This document shows, piece after piece, positions 15,818-23,726 of a stretch of DNA of 33,109 nt. The notes beneath the pieces were generated by a model that was not told where the DNA came from, made no database searches, and worked only from the letters and a program-made list of their open reading frames with translations. The position numbers were made by a program, and so were the translations under genes. Position 1 is the first letter of the stretch. Each line of letters begins with the position of its first letter. Source of the stretch: Bacillota bacterium (GTDB lineage: Bacteria > Bacillota > UBA4882 > UBA10575); assembly GCA_012727535.1 (NCBI GenBank), contig JAAYGU010000049.1, forward strand, positions 1 to 33,109, read 5' to 3'.

Positions 15818-16313
15818 CTGCAAACTCTTTTGCCACCTCCACCTGCTCGGGGCTGATCGCCAGCAGTTCCGCGACCAACCGCTGCAAAGTTGCGGGAGTA
15901 AGCCCGGGATCCGCGGCAAGAACAAGGCGAACCCGGGGCCCGCCCTGGCTACGCAGGGATAAGACTTCAACCCTGATCCCTTCCACACCAGTAATCCGCC
16001 GCAAGGCTTCCTCAAGGCTCCCGCGCCAGGCCGGGGCCATCATCGCTTCCACTTTATCCTCCCCTGCCTGCCTGAGTTTAAGCCCATCTGCCACCAAAGC
16101 CGCCGACTGATTATATCGCTTTGGCCATTCTGCCACCGTCAGCTCTGGATAGAAGACTACCTCTTTTTTTAAGACCAAACCAATTAGCGAACAGAGTACA
16201 ATCAAGCCCACAACCATACGCGCGTATTTCCGCATCCCATCTTCCGGTAACAATAACTCAAAAAAACCGGCCAGCAGGATCAAAGCCAACAATGCTTTAA
16301 TCCCTTCTTTCAT
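15807..16313 (-). CDS. spoIIIAF: Stage III sporulation protein AF
   Basis: The 168-residue protein has two N-terminal hydrophobic helices (about 5-24 and 31-47), the second in KYARMVVGLIVLCSLIG, and a small C-terminal ring-building domain (GIRVEVLSLRSQGGPRVRLVL and LVAELLAISPEQVEVAKEF). This fits SpoIIIAF, a component of the mother-cell side of the feeding-tube apparatus. AAGGGG lies about 12 bases before the ATG, which is rather far. Confidence 0.9.
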   Translation of the reverse strand: MKEGIKALLALILLAGFFELLLPEDGMRKYARMVVGLIVLCSLIGLVLKKEVVFYPELTVAEWPKRYNQSAALVADGLKLRQAGEDKVEAMMAPAWRGSLEEALRRITGVEGIRVEVLSLRSQGGPRVRLVLAADPGLTPATLQRLVAELLAISPEQVEVAKEFADEQ

Positions 16314-16441
16314 CTACTAACGCCCCTTCTATGGACTCCCCTCGCAGTTCGTCCTAGTCATTCGTCGTTCGCTGAATGACCTGCCTTTTCATCATTTACC
16401 TAACCGGGTAGAATGGTTATTATAGAGACTCGATCCTCCTC
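16314..16441. other. 128-base spacer inside the spoIIIA operon
   Basis: This gap between spoIIIAE and spoIIIAF is longer than other junctions of the operon. It contains the inverted repeat GTCATTC/GAATGAC (16357-16363, 16374-16380) around CGTTCGCT-like bases. These resemble the CGTCGCTCGTCGCT run in the mutM-coaE gap. I see no gene in it. Confidence 0.5.
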
Positions 16442-17614
16442 TTAGCGCACCACGGCGGTGAGGTTACCCAAGCCTACCAAGATCGTTAGACTAAAAAAAA
16501 ACATCAAACCCACCACCGCCACCGCGGCAAAGATGACCATGATCGTCTTGCCAATCTCTTGCAGTGATTCAGCCAACCGCTCTTGCCCCAGAGGTTGCAC
16601 CAGGACGGCCGCAAACCGATAGATAAAAGCCACCACCAAAATCTTAAAGGAGGGGTAGACGCAGATCAGAATCACCCCTAAAGCTCCAAAGACGCCAAGG
16701 GCATTTTTGATCAGCAACGAACACCCAGCGGCCAGATCTAAACTGTCAGCAACCGTCTTCCCGACCAAGGGCATCAGATTACCTGTGAGAAATTTTGCCG
16801 CCTTCAACCCAAGACCATCGGCGACCGCTACTGTTACTCCCTGTAAAGAGAGAAGCCCGAGAAAAATGGTGATTAAAAAACCAAGAATAACTACCGCCCC
16901 CTGGCGGGCAGTCTCTCCTAATTTAGTTACTGTAAAGCCTTCCGCGAGCCGCGACACCAGACCGATCATCCCCGCTAGCAAAATTAAAGGGAGAACCAGG
17001 TTTTTCACCAGGCTGATCACGAGGGCGGTTCCGCCCCACATCACCGGATGGCAGACCGTCGCCAAGGTCACCCCGCCCGCCGCCGCGAGCAAGGTAAAGA
17101 CCGGAGGCAGTAGGGCCAACACAAACCCGTTAATCCGGTCCAGGACCGCATTAGCCAACTGCAAGGTGGCCGTAAAGCTCTGGACCGCCAGCCCCATTAA
17201 AATGAGGTAAATAATATTGTAGACCAGATCCCCTAAACTCTCTTCTGCCCAAGCCTGTTGGAAATGGACCAGCACTCCGCCGATCACCGCTAGAATTATT
17301 AGTTTCCCCAATAAATGAAGGTTAATCAAGACCTCCCGGGAGAGAAACCCGACGACCTGACGGAGGATTGTCGAAAAGTCCAGTTTCAACCCTTCCGTGG
17401 CCCAACTACGCAGATTCCAGGTGGGCAGCAGCTCTTGCGTCTCCGCATCAAGATGGGAAAGGAAAGCTGTCAGCTCACCAAGTTTGAGATGGGCTAATTC
17501 TTGCTCGACGATGGAATACAGCTCCGGCGGATACTCATTTGACCACACAACACCGGAGGAAAGCAGCAGCGCCAGGCCGACAATGATCAACCTTATTAGT
17601 CCGGTTTTTTCCAT
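16442..17614 (-). CDS. spoIIIAE: Stage III sporulation protein AE
   Basis: Multi-pass membrane component of the SpoIIIA-SpoIIQ channel, essential for sigma-G activity in the forespore. The 390-residue protein has a Sec-type signal-like N terminus (LIIVGLALLLSSGVVWSNE), an extracytoplasmic segment of about 70 residues, and then roughly eight membrane helices. Conserved parts include GWxL-type segments, VCHPVMWGGTALVISLVKNLVLPL and NLMPLVGKTVADSLDLAAGCSLLIKN (given here in pieces of the same region). GGGGGCGG precedes the ATG. It is the longest gene of the operon, as usual. Confidence 0.93.
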   Translation of the reverse strand: MEKTGLIRLIIVGLALLLSSGVVWSNEYPPELYSIVEQELAHLKLGELTAFLSHLDAETQELLPTWNLRSWATEGLKLDFSTILRQVVGFLSREVLINLHLLGKLIILAVIGGVLVHFQQAWAEESLGDLVYNIIYLILMGLAVQSFTATLQLANAVLDRINGFVLALLPPVFTLLAAAGGVTLATVCHPVMWGGTALVISLVKNLVLPLILLAGMIGLVSRLAEGFTVTKLGETARQGAVVILGFLITIFLGLLSLQGVTVAVADGLGLKAAKFLTGNLMPLVGKTVADSLDLAAGCSLLIKNALGVFGALGVILICVYPSFKILVVAFIYRFAAVLVQPLGQERLAESLQEIGKTIMVIFAAVAVVGLMFFFSLTILVGLGNLTAVVR

Positions 17615-17635
17615 CTTCCGCCCCCATTACGCTCT

Positions 17636-18019
17636 TTAAAAAATCCGGAGAACCATTTCTAAAATCGCCACCATCACCGGCAAGGCAAAGAATAAAATAA
17701 TGATCTTTCCGGCCAGTTCCAGTTTGAGCCCTAACGCCCCTTCCCCGGCATCACGGCAAATCTGCCCCCCAAATCCAGCTAGATAGGCCACCCCCATTAC
17801 TTTGAAGATCGTTTCCAGATAAACCTGGCTAATCTGGGCTTGAGTTGCTAAATACCGAAAAGCGCTGATTAGTTCGGCCAACCGCCCGGAGAGCCGCGTC
17901 AGAATGATAATGCCAACGACCATCGAGAGCATAACCGCCAATTCTTGACGGTCCTGACGGAGAATAGTGAGTAACACTACGGCAACCAAGCACAGTCCAA
18001 GATAGAACAGGATTTCCAC
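17636..18019 (-). CDS. spoIIIAD: Stage III sporulation protein AD
   Basis: A small membrane protein of about 127 residues with three to four helices, including ILFYLGLCLVAVVLLTILR, LAVMLSMVVGIIILTRL and KIIILFFALPVMVAILEMVL, plus GVAYLAGFGGQICRDAGE, typical of SpoIIIAD. An ATG at 18023-18025 directly abuts GAGGGGG. The GTG two codons later (18017-18019) has 6 bases of spacing and gives the family-like N terminus MEI, so I prefer GTG. Confidence 0.9.
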   Translation of the reverse strand: MEILFYLGLCLVAVVLLTILRQDRQELAVMLSMVVGIIILTRLSGRLAELISAFRYLATQAQISQVYLETIFKVMGVAYLAGFGGQICRDAGEGALGLKLELAGKIIILFFALPVMVAILEMVLRIF

Positions 18020-18051
18020 ACCCATCCCCCTCGCAGCCGGCTGATTGAAGT

Positions 18052-18249
18052 CTATAAACCGAAGACCGCCCTCACTTCCTGGAAAAGACGATACAACAAG
18101 GGGATCACCATCAGCAAGACGATCACGACGCCGGCCAACGTCAATAATTGAGCCTGCTCTTCCTTATCCGCCTGTTTGAGCACCATATTCATGATTGAGA
18201 TCAGAATCCCCACTCCCGCAATTTTAATGATAATGCTTACATCAGCCAC
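18052..18249 (-). CDS. spoIIIAC: Stage III sporulation protein AC
   Basis: A 65-residue membrane protein with two helices (IIKIAGVGILISIMNMVL and LLTLAGVVIVLLMVIPLLY), joined by the polar segment KQADKEEQAQ, matching SpoIIIAC in size and pattern. I chose the GTG at 18247-18249 because GGGGAGGG precedes it by 5 bases. The longer frame from 18285 would put that Shine-Dalgarno inside the gene. The 114-base gap to spoIIIAB holds no visible gene. Confidence 0.92.
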   Translation of the reverse strand: MADVSIIIKIAGVGILISIMNMVLKQADKEEQAQLLTLAGVVIVLLMVIPLLYRLFQEVRAVFGL

Positions 18250-18363
18250 TTTTTCCCTCCCCTTCCGGTTCCCTGCTCGCGCCATTGACCTGAACGTTTA
18301 CGGCGGTGGCCTTGACGGCGATCGGGTTGGCGCCCTTCTCCGCTCAACTAGTAAACAATCTAG

Positions 18364-18879
18364 TCAGTAAAGGAGGATAACGATTAACGCACCCCCGGCC
18401 ATCCCTAAATAACGGTAGAGCCGCTCATTATTTTTCCGGAATGCCGCCGCCGCTTCTGCCTGCAGCTTTAGCTTTTCAAGTGTTTGCCGGATCGCATTTA
18501 ACTGGTGCTCACGGTCGGTACTCCCTAAGGTGTGGCCAAAATCCTCCAACACAGCCCAATCCTCCCCCTGCAGGGTTAACCGGTCCCGACACGCTGCTAA
18601 ACTCTGTTGCCAGGCTTCAGCGGCTGTTAGCCCCCGCTCTTCGTTTAACTCCGCCGCAAAACTGGAGAAGAGCATTCCGGTCTCTGGATCAACCCGCCGG
18701 CCAATCCGGCCGAATGCTTCCGCCAAGGTAACGTCAGCATAACCGACCTCTGTTTCCAGCCACTGAAAACACTGGATCAGACTGCACAAAATCTTCACCC
18801 GTTTCTGGAGAAGCAGGCTATAGAGCCAGCCCACCACAGTACCGGCGACGAATACCAGTATGGCGCCGATGTTTTTCAT
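18364..18879 (-). CDS. spoIIIAB: Stage III sporulation protein AB
   Basis: The 171-residue protein has membrane helices at both ends (about 3-22 and 155-171) around a cytosolic helical domain related to type II secretion F domains. Typical segments are KRVKILCSLIQCFQWLETEVGYADVTLAEAF (in part) and LTLQGEDWAVLEDFGHTLGSTDREHQ. GGAGGTG precedes the ATG, and the start overlaps the spoIIIAA stop as ATGA. Confidence 0.92.
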   Translation of the reverse strand: MKNIGAILVFVAGTVVGWLYSLLLQKRVKILCSLIQCFQWLETEVGYADVTLAEAFGRIGRRVDPETGMLFSSFAAELNEERGLTAAEAWQQSLAACRDRLTLQGEDWAVLEDFGHTLGSTDREHQLNAIRQTLEKLKLQAEAAAAFRKNNERLYRYLGMAGGALIVILLY

Positions 18880-19862
18880 CTCTGCACCTCCAAACGCCGG
18901 GCTGCAGACGATAAGGGCTCTTTAGTCCTTCCGTCCCAAACCCCCTCTAAAGTCCCTGGTCCAAGCCTCCGACTCAAGACCACCACCCGTTCCACCAGCC
19001 CCCGCGCCCAGAGCTTACGGAGGGAGGGTCGCGCCGAGAAATCAGTGGTGTCCCAGGCGTGCGCAGTCGTAAGAAAGCCTACGCCTGCATTCAGAATCTC
19101 CTCAATCATCTCCAGATCACCGGGGCGTCCGATCTCATCAGTGGCAATCAACTGTGGCCCCATTGAGCGTAATAATAAGAAAACCCCGTCCCGTTTGGGG
19201 CAACCGCTCAACAAATCAGTCCTGATACCGACGTCAAGCTGGGGAATTCCCCGGTAGCTTCCGGCCACTTCTCCGCGTTCATCCACCAGCCCGACTTTGA
19301 CCGGCGCCAGCAGATCTTCACCATTACTAAAGCAACGGATTAGATCCCGGAGCAAAGTGGTCTTTCCCGCTTGGGGCGGCGAAACAATGACAGTGCGCAG
19401 CGGACGGGCTTCCTGGACCAAATAAGGGAGAAGACCGCGCCCGATTCCCTTTAACTCACGGGCAATCCGAATGTTTAGACTGGTTATTCTTTTTAAGCGC
19501 AGCAAATGCCCCCCTTCAACCAGGCATTCCCCGGCCAAACCTACCCGGTGTCCGCCCGGCAGGGTCAGATATCCTTCCCGCAGTTCTTCTTCCAAAGTAT
19601 AGAGGGAATTACCCCCCATCAACTGTACCGTGCGGAGCACGTCCTCTGCCCGCACAACACATGCCGCCTGCGGGGCAACCGTTAGCCCGCCGGCTGGCGT
19701 AACGAGGAAGGATTGGCCCATCTCAACCTGAAGGGGTTGTTCCGACCGGAGGCGAATCTCCTCCAGCCTGGCCCAACCATCGGGGTGAGCTGTCTTCAGC
19801 TTCTCCAGGACCAAACGGAGCCTGGGAATAATATAAGGCAGCACCTTTTCAGCAAATGCCAC
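18876..19862 (-). CDS. spoIIIAA: Stage III sporulation protein AA, ATPase
   Basis: Cytosolic ATPase of the SpoIIIA-SpoIIQ apparatus, related to secretion ATPases. The 328-residue protein has the Walker A motif SPPQAGKTT (161-169), a Walker B-like region LIATDEIGRPGD (238-249) and LRLKRITSLNIRIARE upstream. The start is GTG at 19860-19862 with the weak Shine-Dalgarno GGGCGGGG. It is the first gene of the operon, about 80 bases downstream of the predicted sigma-E transcription start. Confidence 0.95.
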   Translation of the reverse strand: MAFAEKVLPYIIPRLRLVLEKLKTAHPDGWARLEEIRLRSEQPLQVEMGQSFLVTPAGGLTVAPQAACVVRAEDVLRTVQLMGGNSLYTLEEELREGYLTLPGGHRVGLAGECLVEGGHLLRLKRITSLNIRIARELKGIGRGLLPYLVQEARPLRTVIVSPPQAGKTTLLRDLIRCFSNGEDLLAPVKVGLVDERGEVAGSYRGIPQLDVGIRTDLLSGCPKRDGVFLLLRSMGPQLIATDEIGRPGDLEMIEEILNAGVGFLTTAHAWDTTDFSARPSLRKLWARGLVERVVVLSRRLGPGTLEGVWDGRTKEPLSSAARRLEVQR

Positions 19863-19922
19863 ATTAACCCCGCCCTTTTACTCATTGATACCCGTTTCTT
19901 CCTTCACCTTGGCTTCCGCCAT

Positions 19923-19966
19923 AAAAAAAGCCCGTCCCTTACTGTACATACTTATGGGGACGGACT
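19923..19966 (-). terminator. Rho-independent terminator of the CD1247-like gene
   Basis: On the minus strand GTCCGTCCC pairs with GGGACGGGC (9 bases, one G-U) around an 18-base loop, followed by seven T. It lies 60 bases after the stop at 20026 and upstream of spoIIIAA. Confidence 0.85.
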
Positions 19967-19977
19967 AAAAAATATGC
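19949..19977 (-). promoter_or_regulatory. Sigma-E-like promoter of the spoIIIA operon
   Basis: On the minus strand GCATATT (19971-19977) is followed after exactly 14 bases by CATAAGTA (19949-19956). The Bacillus sigma-E consensus is KMATATT-N14-CATACAHT, so the -35 and spacing fit and the CATA core of the -10 is kept. SpoIIIA is a classic sigma-E operon. The -10 lies in the loop of the upstream terminator. Confidence 0.65.
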
Positions 19978-20025
19978 TATCCTTTGTTACGTGCTATACT
20001 CTAAACCTCTCTTCTTCAGCCCTGC

Positions 20026-20289
20026 TCAGCCTTCGATCAGGTCTTCATCCTCCTCCATGTCCTCTTCTGGCGGATAATAAAGTTCTTCCAGATACCCCAG
20101 GTCTTCATCGATCGCCTCGACAAAGTCGTTCAGTTCGGCGTGATCATCCCGCATATTTTCAATTTCAAGCGAAATGAGGTCACAGATGTTCAACAGCTGT
20201 GTCCAGAGAATCCCATCCCGCTCGCCTTGAAATTCCTGGCCTTCAATCAGCCCGCGTAAATAGGCAACTTGTTCTTTTAACTCCATCAT
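20026..20289 (-). CDS. CD1247-like small acidic protein
   Basis: A protein of about 87 residues beginning MMELKEQVAYLRGLIEG, with a helical middle (LLNICDLISLEIENM) and a very acidic end (AIDEDLGYLEELYYPPEEDMEEDEDLIEG). This matches the small protein that often sits between efp and spoIIIAA in clostridia, known from the N-terminal domain of C. difficile CD1247; its function is unknown. I place the start at 20287-20289 because GGAGGGTGAG precedes it. The longer frame opens with GTG at 20355 without a Shine-Dalgarno and would span the predicted promoter. Confidence 0.78.
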   Translation of the reverse strand: MMELKEQVAYLRGLIEGQEFQGERDGILWTQLLNICDLISLEIENMRDDHAELNDFVEAIDEDLGYLEELYYPPEEDMEEDEDLIEG

Positions 20290-20316
20290 CTCACCCTCCA
20301 GTTCTGGTTCTCTTCC

Positions 20317-20346
20317 TAGTATGACTGGAGGATTAAAAGTATATCC
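20317..20346 (-). promoter_or_regulatory. Sigma-G-like promoter of the CD1247-like gene
   Basis: On the minus strand GGATA (20342-20346) is followed after 18 bases by CATACTA (20317-20323). The sigma-G consensus is GHATR-N18-CATNHTA; the -10 is exact and the -35 has one mismatch. The expected start near 20310 leaves a short leader with the Shine-Dalgarno. Confidence 0.5.
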
Positions 20347-20361
20347 ATACGCCACCTAAAA

Positions 20362-20401
20362 ACAAAAAGCTTTCCCTTACCAAGCAAGGGACAGCTTTTT
20401 T
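20362..20401 (-). terminator. Terminator after efp
   Basis: On the minus strand AAAAAGCTGTCCCTT pairs with AAGGGAAAGCTTTTT (one mismatch) around a short loop, and is followed by GTTTTTAGG. It ends the aminopeptidase-efp unit. The 87 bases between it and the efp stop contain another stem, GCCAGCG/CGCTGGC (20423-20429, 20443-20449). Confidence 0.85.
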
Positions 20402-20488
20402 CAAAAGAGCACTGGAAAGAGAGCCAGCGTCGCGTTCCATCCCGCTGGCAGCGGAACTTCACTTCGGGCACCACTCCGGAGTGGCAAC

Positions 20489-21049
20489 CTACTTAGAGCG
20501 CCGGAGGTACTCTCCACTTCTGGTATCGACCTGCAGAATATCACCAACTTCAATAAAGAGCGGGACATTAATGACGACCCCGGTCTCCAGTTTTGCCGGT
20601 TTGGTCCCGCCGGTCGCCGTATCCCCTTTGAATCCGGGTTCCGTCTCCACGACCTCCAGCTCCACCGTGTTCGGCAGCGAGACCCCAATCGATTCGTTAT
20701 TATACATCTGCACCATCACGATCATGTTTTCTTTTAAGTATTTCGTGCCGTCGCCGATCTTCTCTTCAGGCAGGGTCAGTTGGTCATAAGTACTGGTATC
20801 CATGAAAACGTAGTCTTGATCACTTTTATATAAAAACTGCATCTCCTTCGTTTCTACCCGAGCTGGATGGACCTTCTCCCCGGCGTTAAAGGTCTTTTCT
20901 ACTGTAAACCCGGTACGCAGGTTTTTTAGTTTAGTACGGACAAAAGCCGCGCCTTTTCCCGGTTTCACGTGCATGAATTCGACCACGGTATAAATCTGTC
21001 CGTCCAGTTCAATCGTTAGTCCTGTCCGAAAGTCATTAACTGAAATCAT
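20489..21049 (-). CDS. efp: Elongation factor P
   Basis: Relieves ribosome stalling at polyproline. The 186-residue protein has three beta domains and starts [20 protein letters not shown]. The loop [12 protein letters not shown] carries Lys32, the site of modification in Bacillota. The middle and C-terminal OB domains ([34 protein letters not shown]) are intact. AAGGAGGT precedes the ATG. It lies downstream of an M24 aminopeptidase, as in many Bacillota. Confidence 0.97.
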   Translation of the reverse strand: MISVNDFRTGLTIELDGQIYTVVEFMHVKPGKGAAFVRTKLKNLRTGFTVEKTFNAGEKVHPARVETKEMQFLYKSDQDYVFMDTSTYDQLTLPEEKIGDGTKYLKENMIVMVQMYNNESIGVSLPNTVELEVVETEPGFKGDTATGGTKPAKLETGVVINVPLFIEVGDILQVDTRSGEYLRRSK

Positions 21050-21134
21050 ATGATTACCTCCTTATGCCCCAGCGCGTAAAGCTCAATATTAACCGCCGGC
21101 GCCTTCATTTATTATCCCCCATCTTGAGGCGCTC

Positions 21135-22241
21135 TTATTTTACCATATGCCCATCCCCACTGTCGAGAGGGAGCAAGGATTTGGGACTGGTCGTGAAGTT
21201 TTCGATCCCGTCGGCGGTCACGACCACGACGTCCTCGATGCGGATCCCGCCCCAACCAGGGAGATATACCCCGGGTTCAACCGTAAACACCATTCCCGGC
21301 TCCAACACCGTCTCATCAGTCATCGCCAGTCGGGGGTCTTCATGAATCGCCAGCCCTAAACTATGCCCCAGACCATGGCCGAAATTCTCCCCATAACCGG
21401 CCTTGGTGATCACCTGTCGGGCAAGAGCATCGACTTCTTTCCCGGTCATCCCGGGGCGTATCCCGGCCAGGGCCGCCTCCTGAGCTTCCCGGACCAGGTT
21501 GTAGAGCTCAAGCTGGCGGGGAGTAGGTTCCCCCACTACTATGGTTCGGGTAAAATCACTACAGTAACCACCATAGAGCGCCCCGCCATCTACGACCACC
21601 AGATCGCCTGGGGACAACCGGCGGGCACCGGGTGCCCCGTGCGGCAAAGCGCTTCGCGGGCCAGAGGCCACAATCGTGGAGAAAGAAGCACCTTCCGCTC
21701 CTAACTTGCGTTGAATATACTCAAAAGCCGCCGCGATCTCCGTTTCCGTCTTCCCGGGAACCAACTCAGCGCTGAGTTGCGCCCAGGCCCGGTCGGTAAT
21801 CGCCACCGCTTCACGGATTAAAGCCAGTTCCTCCGGGGACTTTATCCGCCGTAAACGGTTGACCAACCTTTCGGTCGGCACCAGGCTGACCGCAGAGAGG
21901 TTTTCCCGCAGAAAACGGAAATCCTTCTCCACCAGATGGTCACTTTCAAACCCCCAACGCCGGTTTAGTCCACGACTAAAGGCTTTGATCTCCGCACATA
22001 CCGTCACCCAGATCTTCGGTTCATGCTCTTTAACCTCAAAACCACTATGCGCCGTCTGTTCACCAGCTTGTTCCAGATAGCGAAAATCGGTGTATAACAC
22101 CGCGCGCTGTTGATCGATGACCAATACCCCGGACGAACCGGTAAAACCACTTAAATACCTGCGGTTCTCCGGAGAAGTTACAATAAAACCGTCTAAATCG
22201 TTTTCTGCGATAAGCTTGCGAAACTTTTCCAGTCTTTCCAT
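21135..22241 (-). CDS. M24 family aminopeptidase (Xaa-Pro type)
   Basis: A dimetal peptidase that removes N-terminal residues before proline. The 368-residue protein has a creatinase-like N-terminal domain (about 1-125, NRRYLSGFTGSSG) and a pita-bread catalytic domain. Metal ligands are visible as Asp218 (VVVDGGALYGG), Asp229 (CSDFTRT), His293 (GHGLGHSLG), Glu322 (FTVEPGVY) and Glu336 (GIRIEDVVVV). His201 (LPHG) is also conserved. The close link with efp is common. A prolidase rather than aminopeptidase role cannot be excluded. The 111 bases upstream are AT-rich without a convincing promoter. Confidence 0.93.
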   Translation of the reverse strand: MERLEKFRKLIAENDLDGFIVTSPENRRYLSGFTGSSGVLVIDQQRAVLYTDFRYLEQAGEQTAHSGFEVKEHEPKIWVTVCAEIKAFSRGLNRRWGFESDHLVEKDFRFLRENLSAVSLVPTERLVNRLRRIKSPEELALIREAVAITDRAWAQLSAELVPGKTETEIAAAFEYIQRKLGAEGASFSTIVASGPRSALPHGAPGARRLSPGDLVVVDGGALYGGYCSDFTRTIVVGEPTPRQLELYNLVREAQEAALAGIRPGMTGKEVDALARQVITKAGYGENFGHGLGHSLGLAIHEDPRLAMTDETVLEPGMVFTVEPGVYLPGWGGIRIEDVVVVTADGIENFTTSPKSLLPLDSGDGHMVK

Positions 22242-22352
22242 CTCAACCCGTCCTGTTCTGCTTTTTCATTTGTGTATCTATATATTTAAAACAATTAAAC
22301 TGCGACTATTACGCCACCCCATTCTTCAGCGAATTTACGGATATTGTTCTGT

Positions 22353-23099
22353 TTAATAGTTAAACCGTAAACCCACGGAATAGAGTCCTGGATAGATTAT
22401 CTTCCCGAGCAGAGTGAAGGAGGAAATATTCACTCCGGCTTCGCCAATATAGAGCGGCGCGGAAGAAGAGCCGAAGAAATTAACCTCCCCGCGGAGAAAT
22501 AACGGTCTGGTCTCCAGTTTAGCTTGGAATTGGATGAAGTGTCCCGGCAGAGTTTCAGTGGCCACTACTCTATGGATAAATAGTTTGCTCACTCCACCGT
22601 ACAATTGTAATACTGGAAGCGGGTTCACCTCAATCCCAGCTTCAAGTTTACCCCCATTAACCAAGATTAAAGTATAGATGTCGGCATCCAAAACCACTTT
22701 AAACAGTTGCGGTCCTAACTTTCCCCCTAGGTTAAAGCGGGGTAGAGCGATTATTTTCTCGTCGTCAAATCCAAGAATCCCTCCGACACCGATGTAAAAA
22801 TCCGGAGTACCGGTTTTAAATGTCGCATTAAAAATTCCGCTCCCCAAATCAACATCTTCAAAAGCGGTGCCAAAAAAACCGTTGACCGTCAATAACGCAT
22901 CGGATTTCAGTGCTTGGTAACCAATGAAATTAAGAGCATTTTTCCCAAAAAGATTGAATTCAAGGCTACCAGTCTGCCTTTCCCGCGGCCACCATTCCGT
23001 AGAAAAGACATACTCGTCCAGTAAACCGGAAGCGGTCGCCGGTGTCGCCAGGCAAACAATGAACAGACAGAAGAAACAGGAGACCAGTAATTTCTTCAT
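22353..23099 (-). CDS. Secreted beta-rich protein, possible outer-membrane beta-barrel
   Basis: I do not recognise the family. The 248-residue product has a clear Sec signal peptide (MKKLLVSCFFCLFIVCLATPATAS, in two parts: basic start, hydrophobic core to about 19, small residues at 22-24). The rest alternates polar and nonpolar residues in short strands such as LLTVNGFFGTAF, NFIGYQALKS and FQAKLETRPLFLRGEVNFFG. It ends in SVGLRFNY, an aromatic-terminated strand like the beta-signal of outer-membrane proteins. That pattern is unusual for a monoderm spore former. The start at 23097-23099 follows GGAGGGG. It is a single-gene unit divergent from the LysM gene. Confidence 0.6.
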   Translation of the reverse strand: MKKLLVSCFFCLFIVCLATPATASGLLDEYVFSTEWWPRERQTGSLEFNLFGKNALNFIGYQALKSDALLTVNGFFGTAFEDVDLGSGIFNATFKTGTPDFYIGVGGILGFDDEKIIALPRFNLGGKLGPQLFKVVLDADIYTLILVNGGKLEAGIEVNPLPVLQLYGGVSKLFIHRVVATETLPGHFIQFQAKLETRPLFLRGEVNFFGSSSAPLYIGEAGVNISSFTLLGKIIYPGLYSVGLRFNY

Positions 23100-23340
23100 A
23101 GTTTTCCCCTCCATACAATATTATCGAAACTATTCCATATATAACAAGTATCGTAATAACAAGCATTAAAATTAACCAAGAAATGAAGTTGTCCCTCTTT
23201 TATTTATCTTCCGCCCTCCTTCCTTCTGGCCGAAACAGTAGCCCTATGCCTTTGCCACCGCGCACCAAAGACGAGGAAAGGTCATAAGATATCATACGGT
23301 TTTCCTTTAAATTTTACCATAAGCGGAAGGAGTAAGCATA

Positions 23341-23706
23341 ATGAGTATTTTTGCCCATGTTTCTAAGGCAGAAACTTTACCTTCTTTACTTGACAGCGAC
23401 GAACTGAGCTTCACAGTATTTTCAATCGATGATCTACAGCAACTAATCCAAGCCCTCGATCTGAATCCGCAAGAACTCTTAGCCAAAAACCGCCTCCGCA
23501 GGATTGAGCAGATCTATCCCGGGGCTCAACTGAAAATTCCGGGATGGACGATCATCAAATACATCGCCCGGGCAGGGGATACCATCACCGCACTGAGCAA
23601 ACGCTTTAATATACCCTTGTTTATCATCATGCGGCTGAACGGTTTGACCGCCGAGGCTACGCTCCAAACCAGACAGGTGCTTTATCTCCCGGAACCATGT
23701 CTGTAA
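23341..23706 (+). CDS. LysM domain protein
   Basis: A 121-residue protein without a signal peptide. Residues 74-117 (YIARAGDTITALSKRFNIP, then IIMRLNGL and LQTRQVLYLP) form a LysM domain that binds peptidoglycan or chitin-like sugars. Residues 27-68 (FSIDDLQQLIQALDLNPQELL to AQLKIPG) look like a second, degenerate LysM copy. Lack of a signal suggests a spore-coat or cytoplasmic role, as in SafA-like or spore LysM proteins, but this is inference. AAGGAG lies 8 bases before the ATG. The 241 bases between this gene and the divergent beta-rich gene are AT-rich near 23110-23170 and otherwise featureless. Confidence 0.8.
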   Translation: MSIFAHVSKAETLPSLLDSDELSFTVFSIDDLQQLIQALDLNPQELLAKNRLRRIEQIYPGAQLKIPGWTIIKYIARAGDTITALSKRFNIPLFIIMRLNGLTAEATLQTRQVLYLPEPCL

Positions 23707-23709
23707 AAA

Positions 23710-23726
23710 GCCGGAGGAGCTCCGGC
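23710..23726 (-). terminator. Hairpin after the LysM gene
   Basis: GCCGGAG and CTCCGGC are exact complements around GAG. The five A before it give a T5 tail only on the minus strand, so as a terminator it would stop antisense transcription. On the plus strand it could still act as a 3' barrier. Confidence 0.45.

Noticed and set aside
15818-16015. N-terminal extension of spoIIIAG by 66 codons
   Set aside because: It lies wholly inside spoIIIAF in another frame and reads as shadow sequence before the conserved membrane helix.
20290-20355. N-terminal extension of the CD1247-like gene from GTG at 20355
   Set aside because: No Shine-Dalgarno precedes it, and it covers the predicted promoter; a strong Shine-Dalgarno precedes the ATG at 20289.
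20401-20688. Minus-strand 95-codon frame overlapping the end of efp
   Set aside because: Arg/Trp/Ser-rich shadow of efp in another frame.
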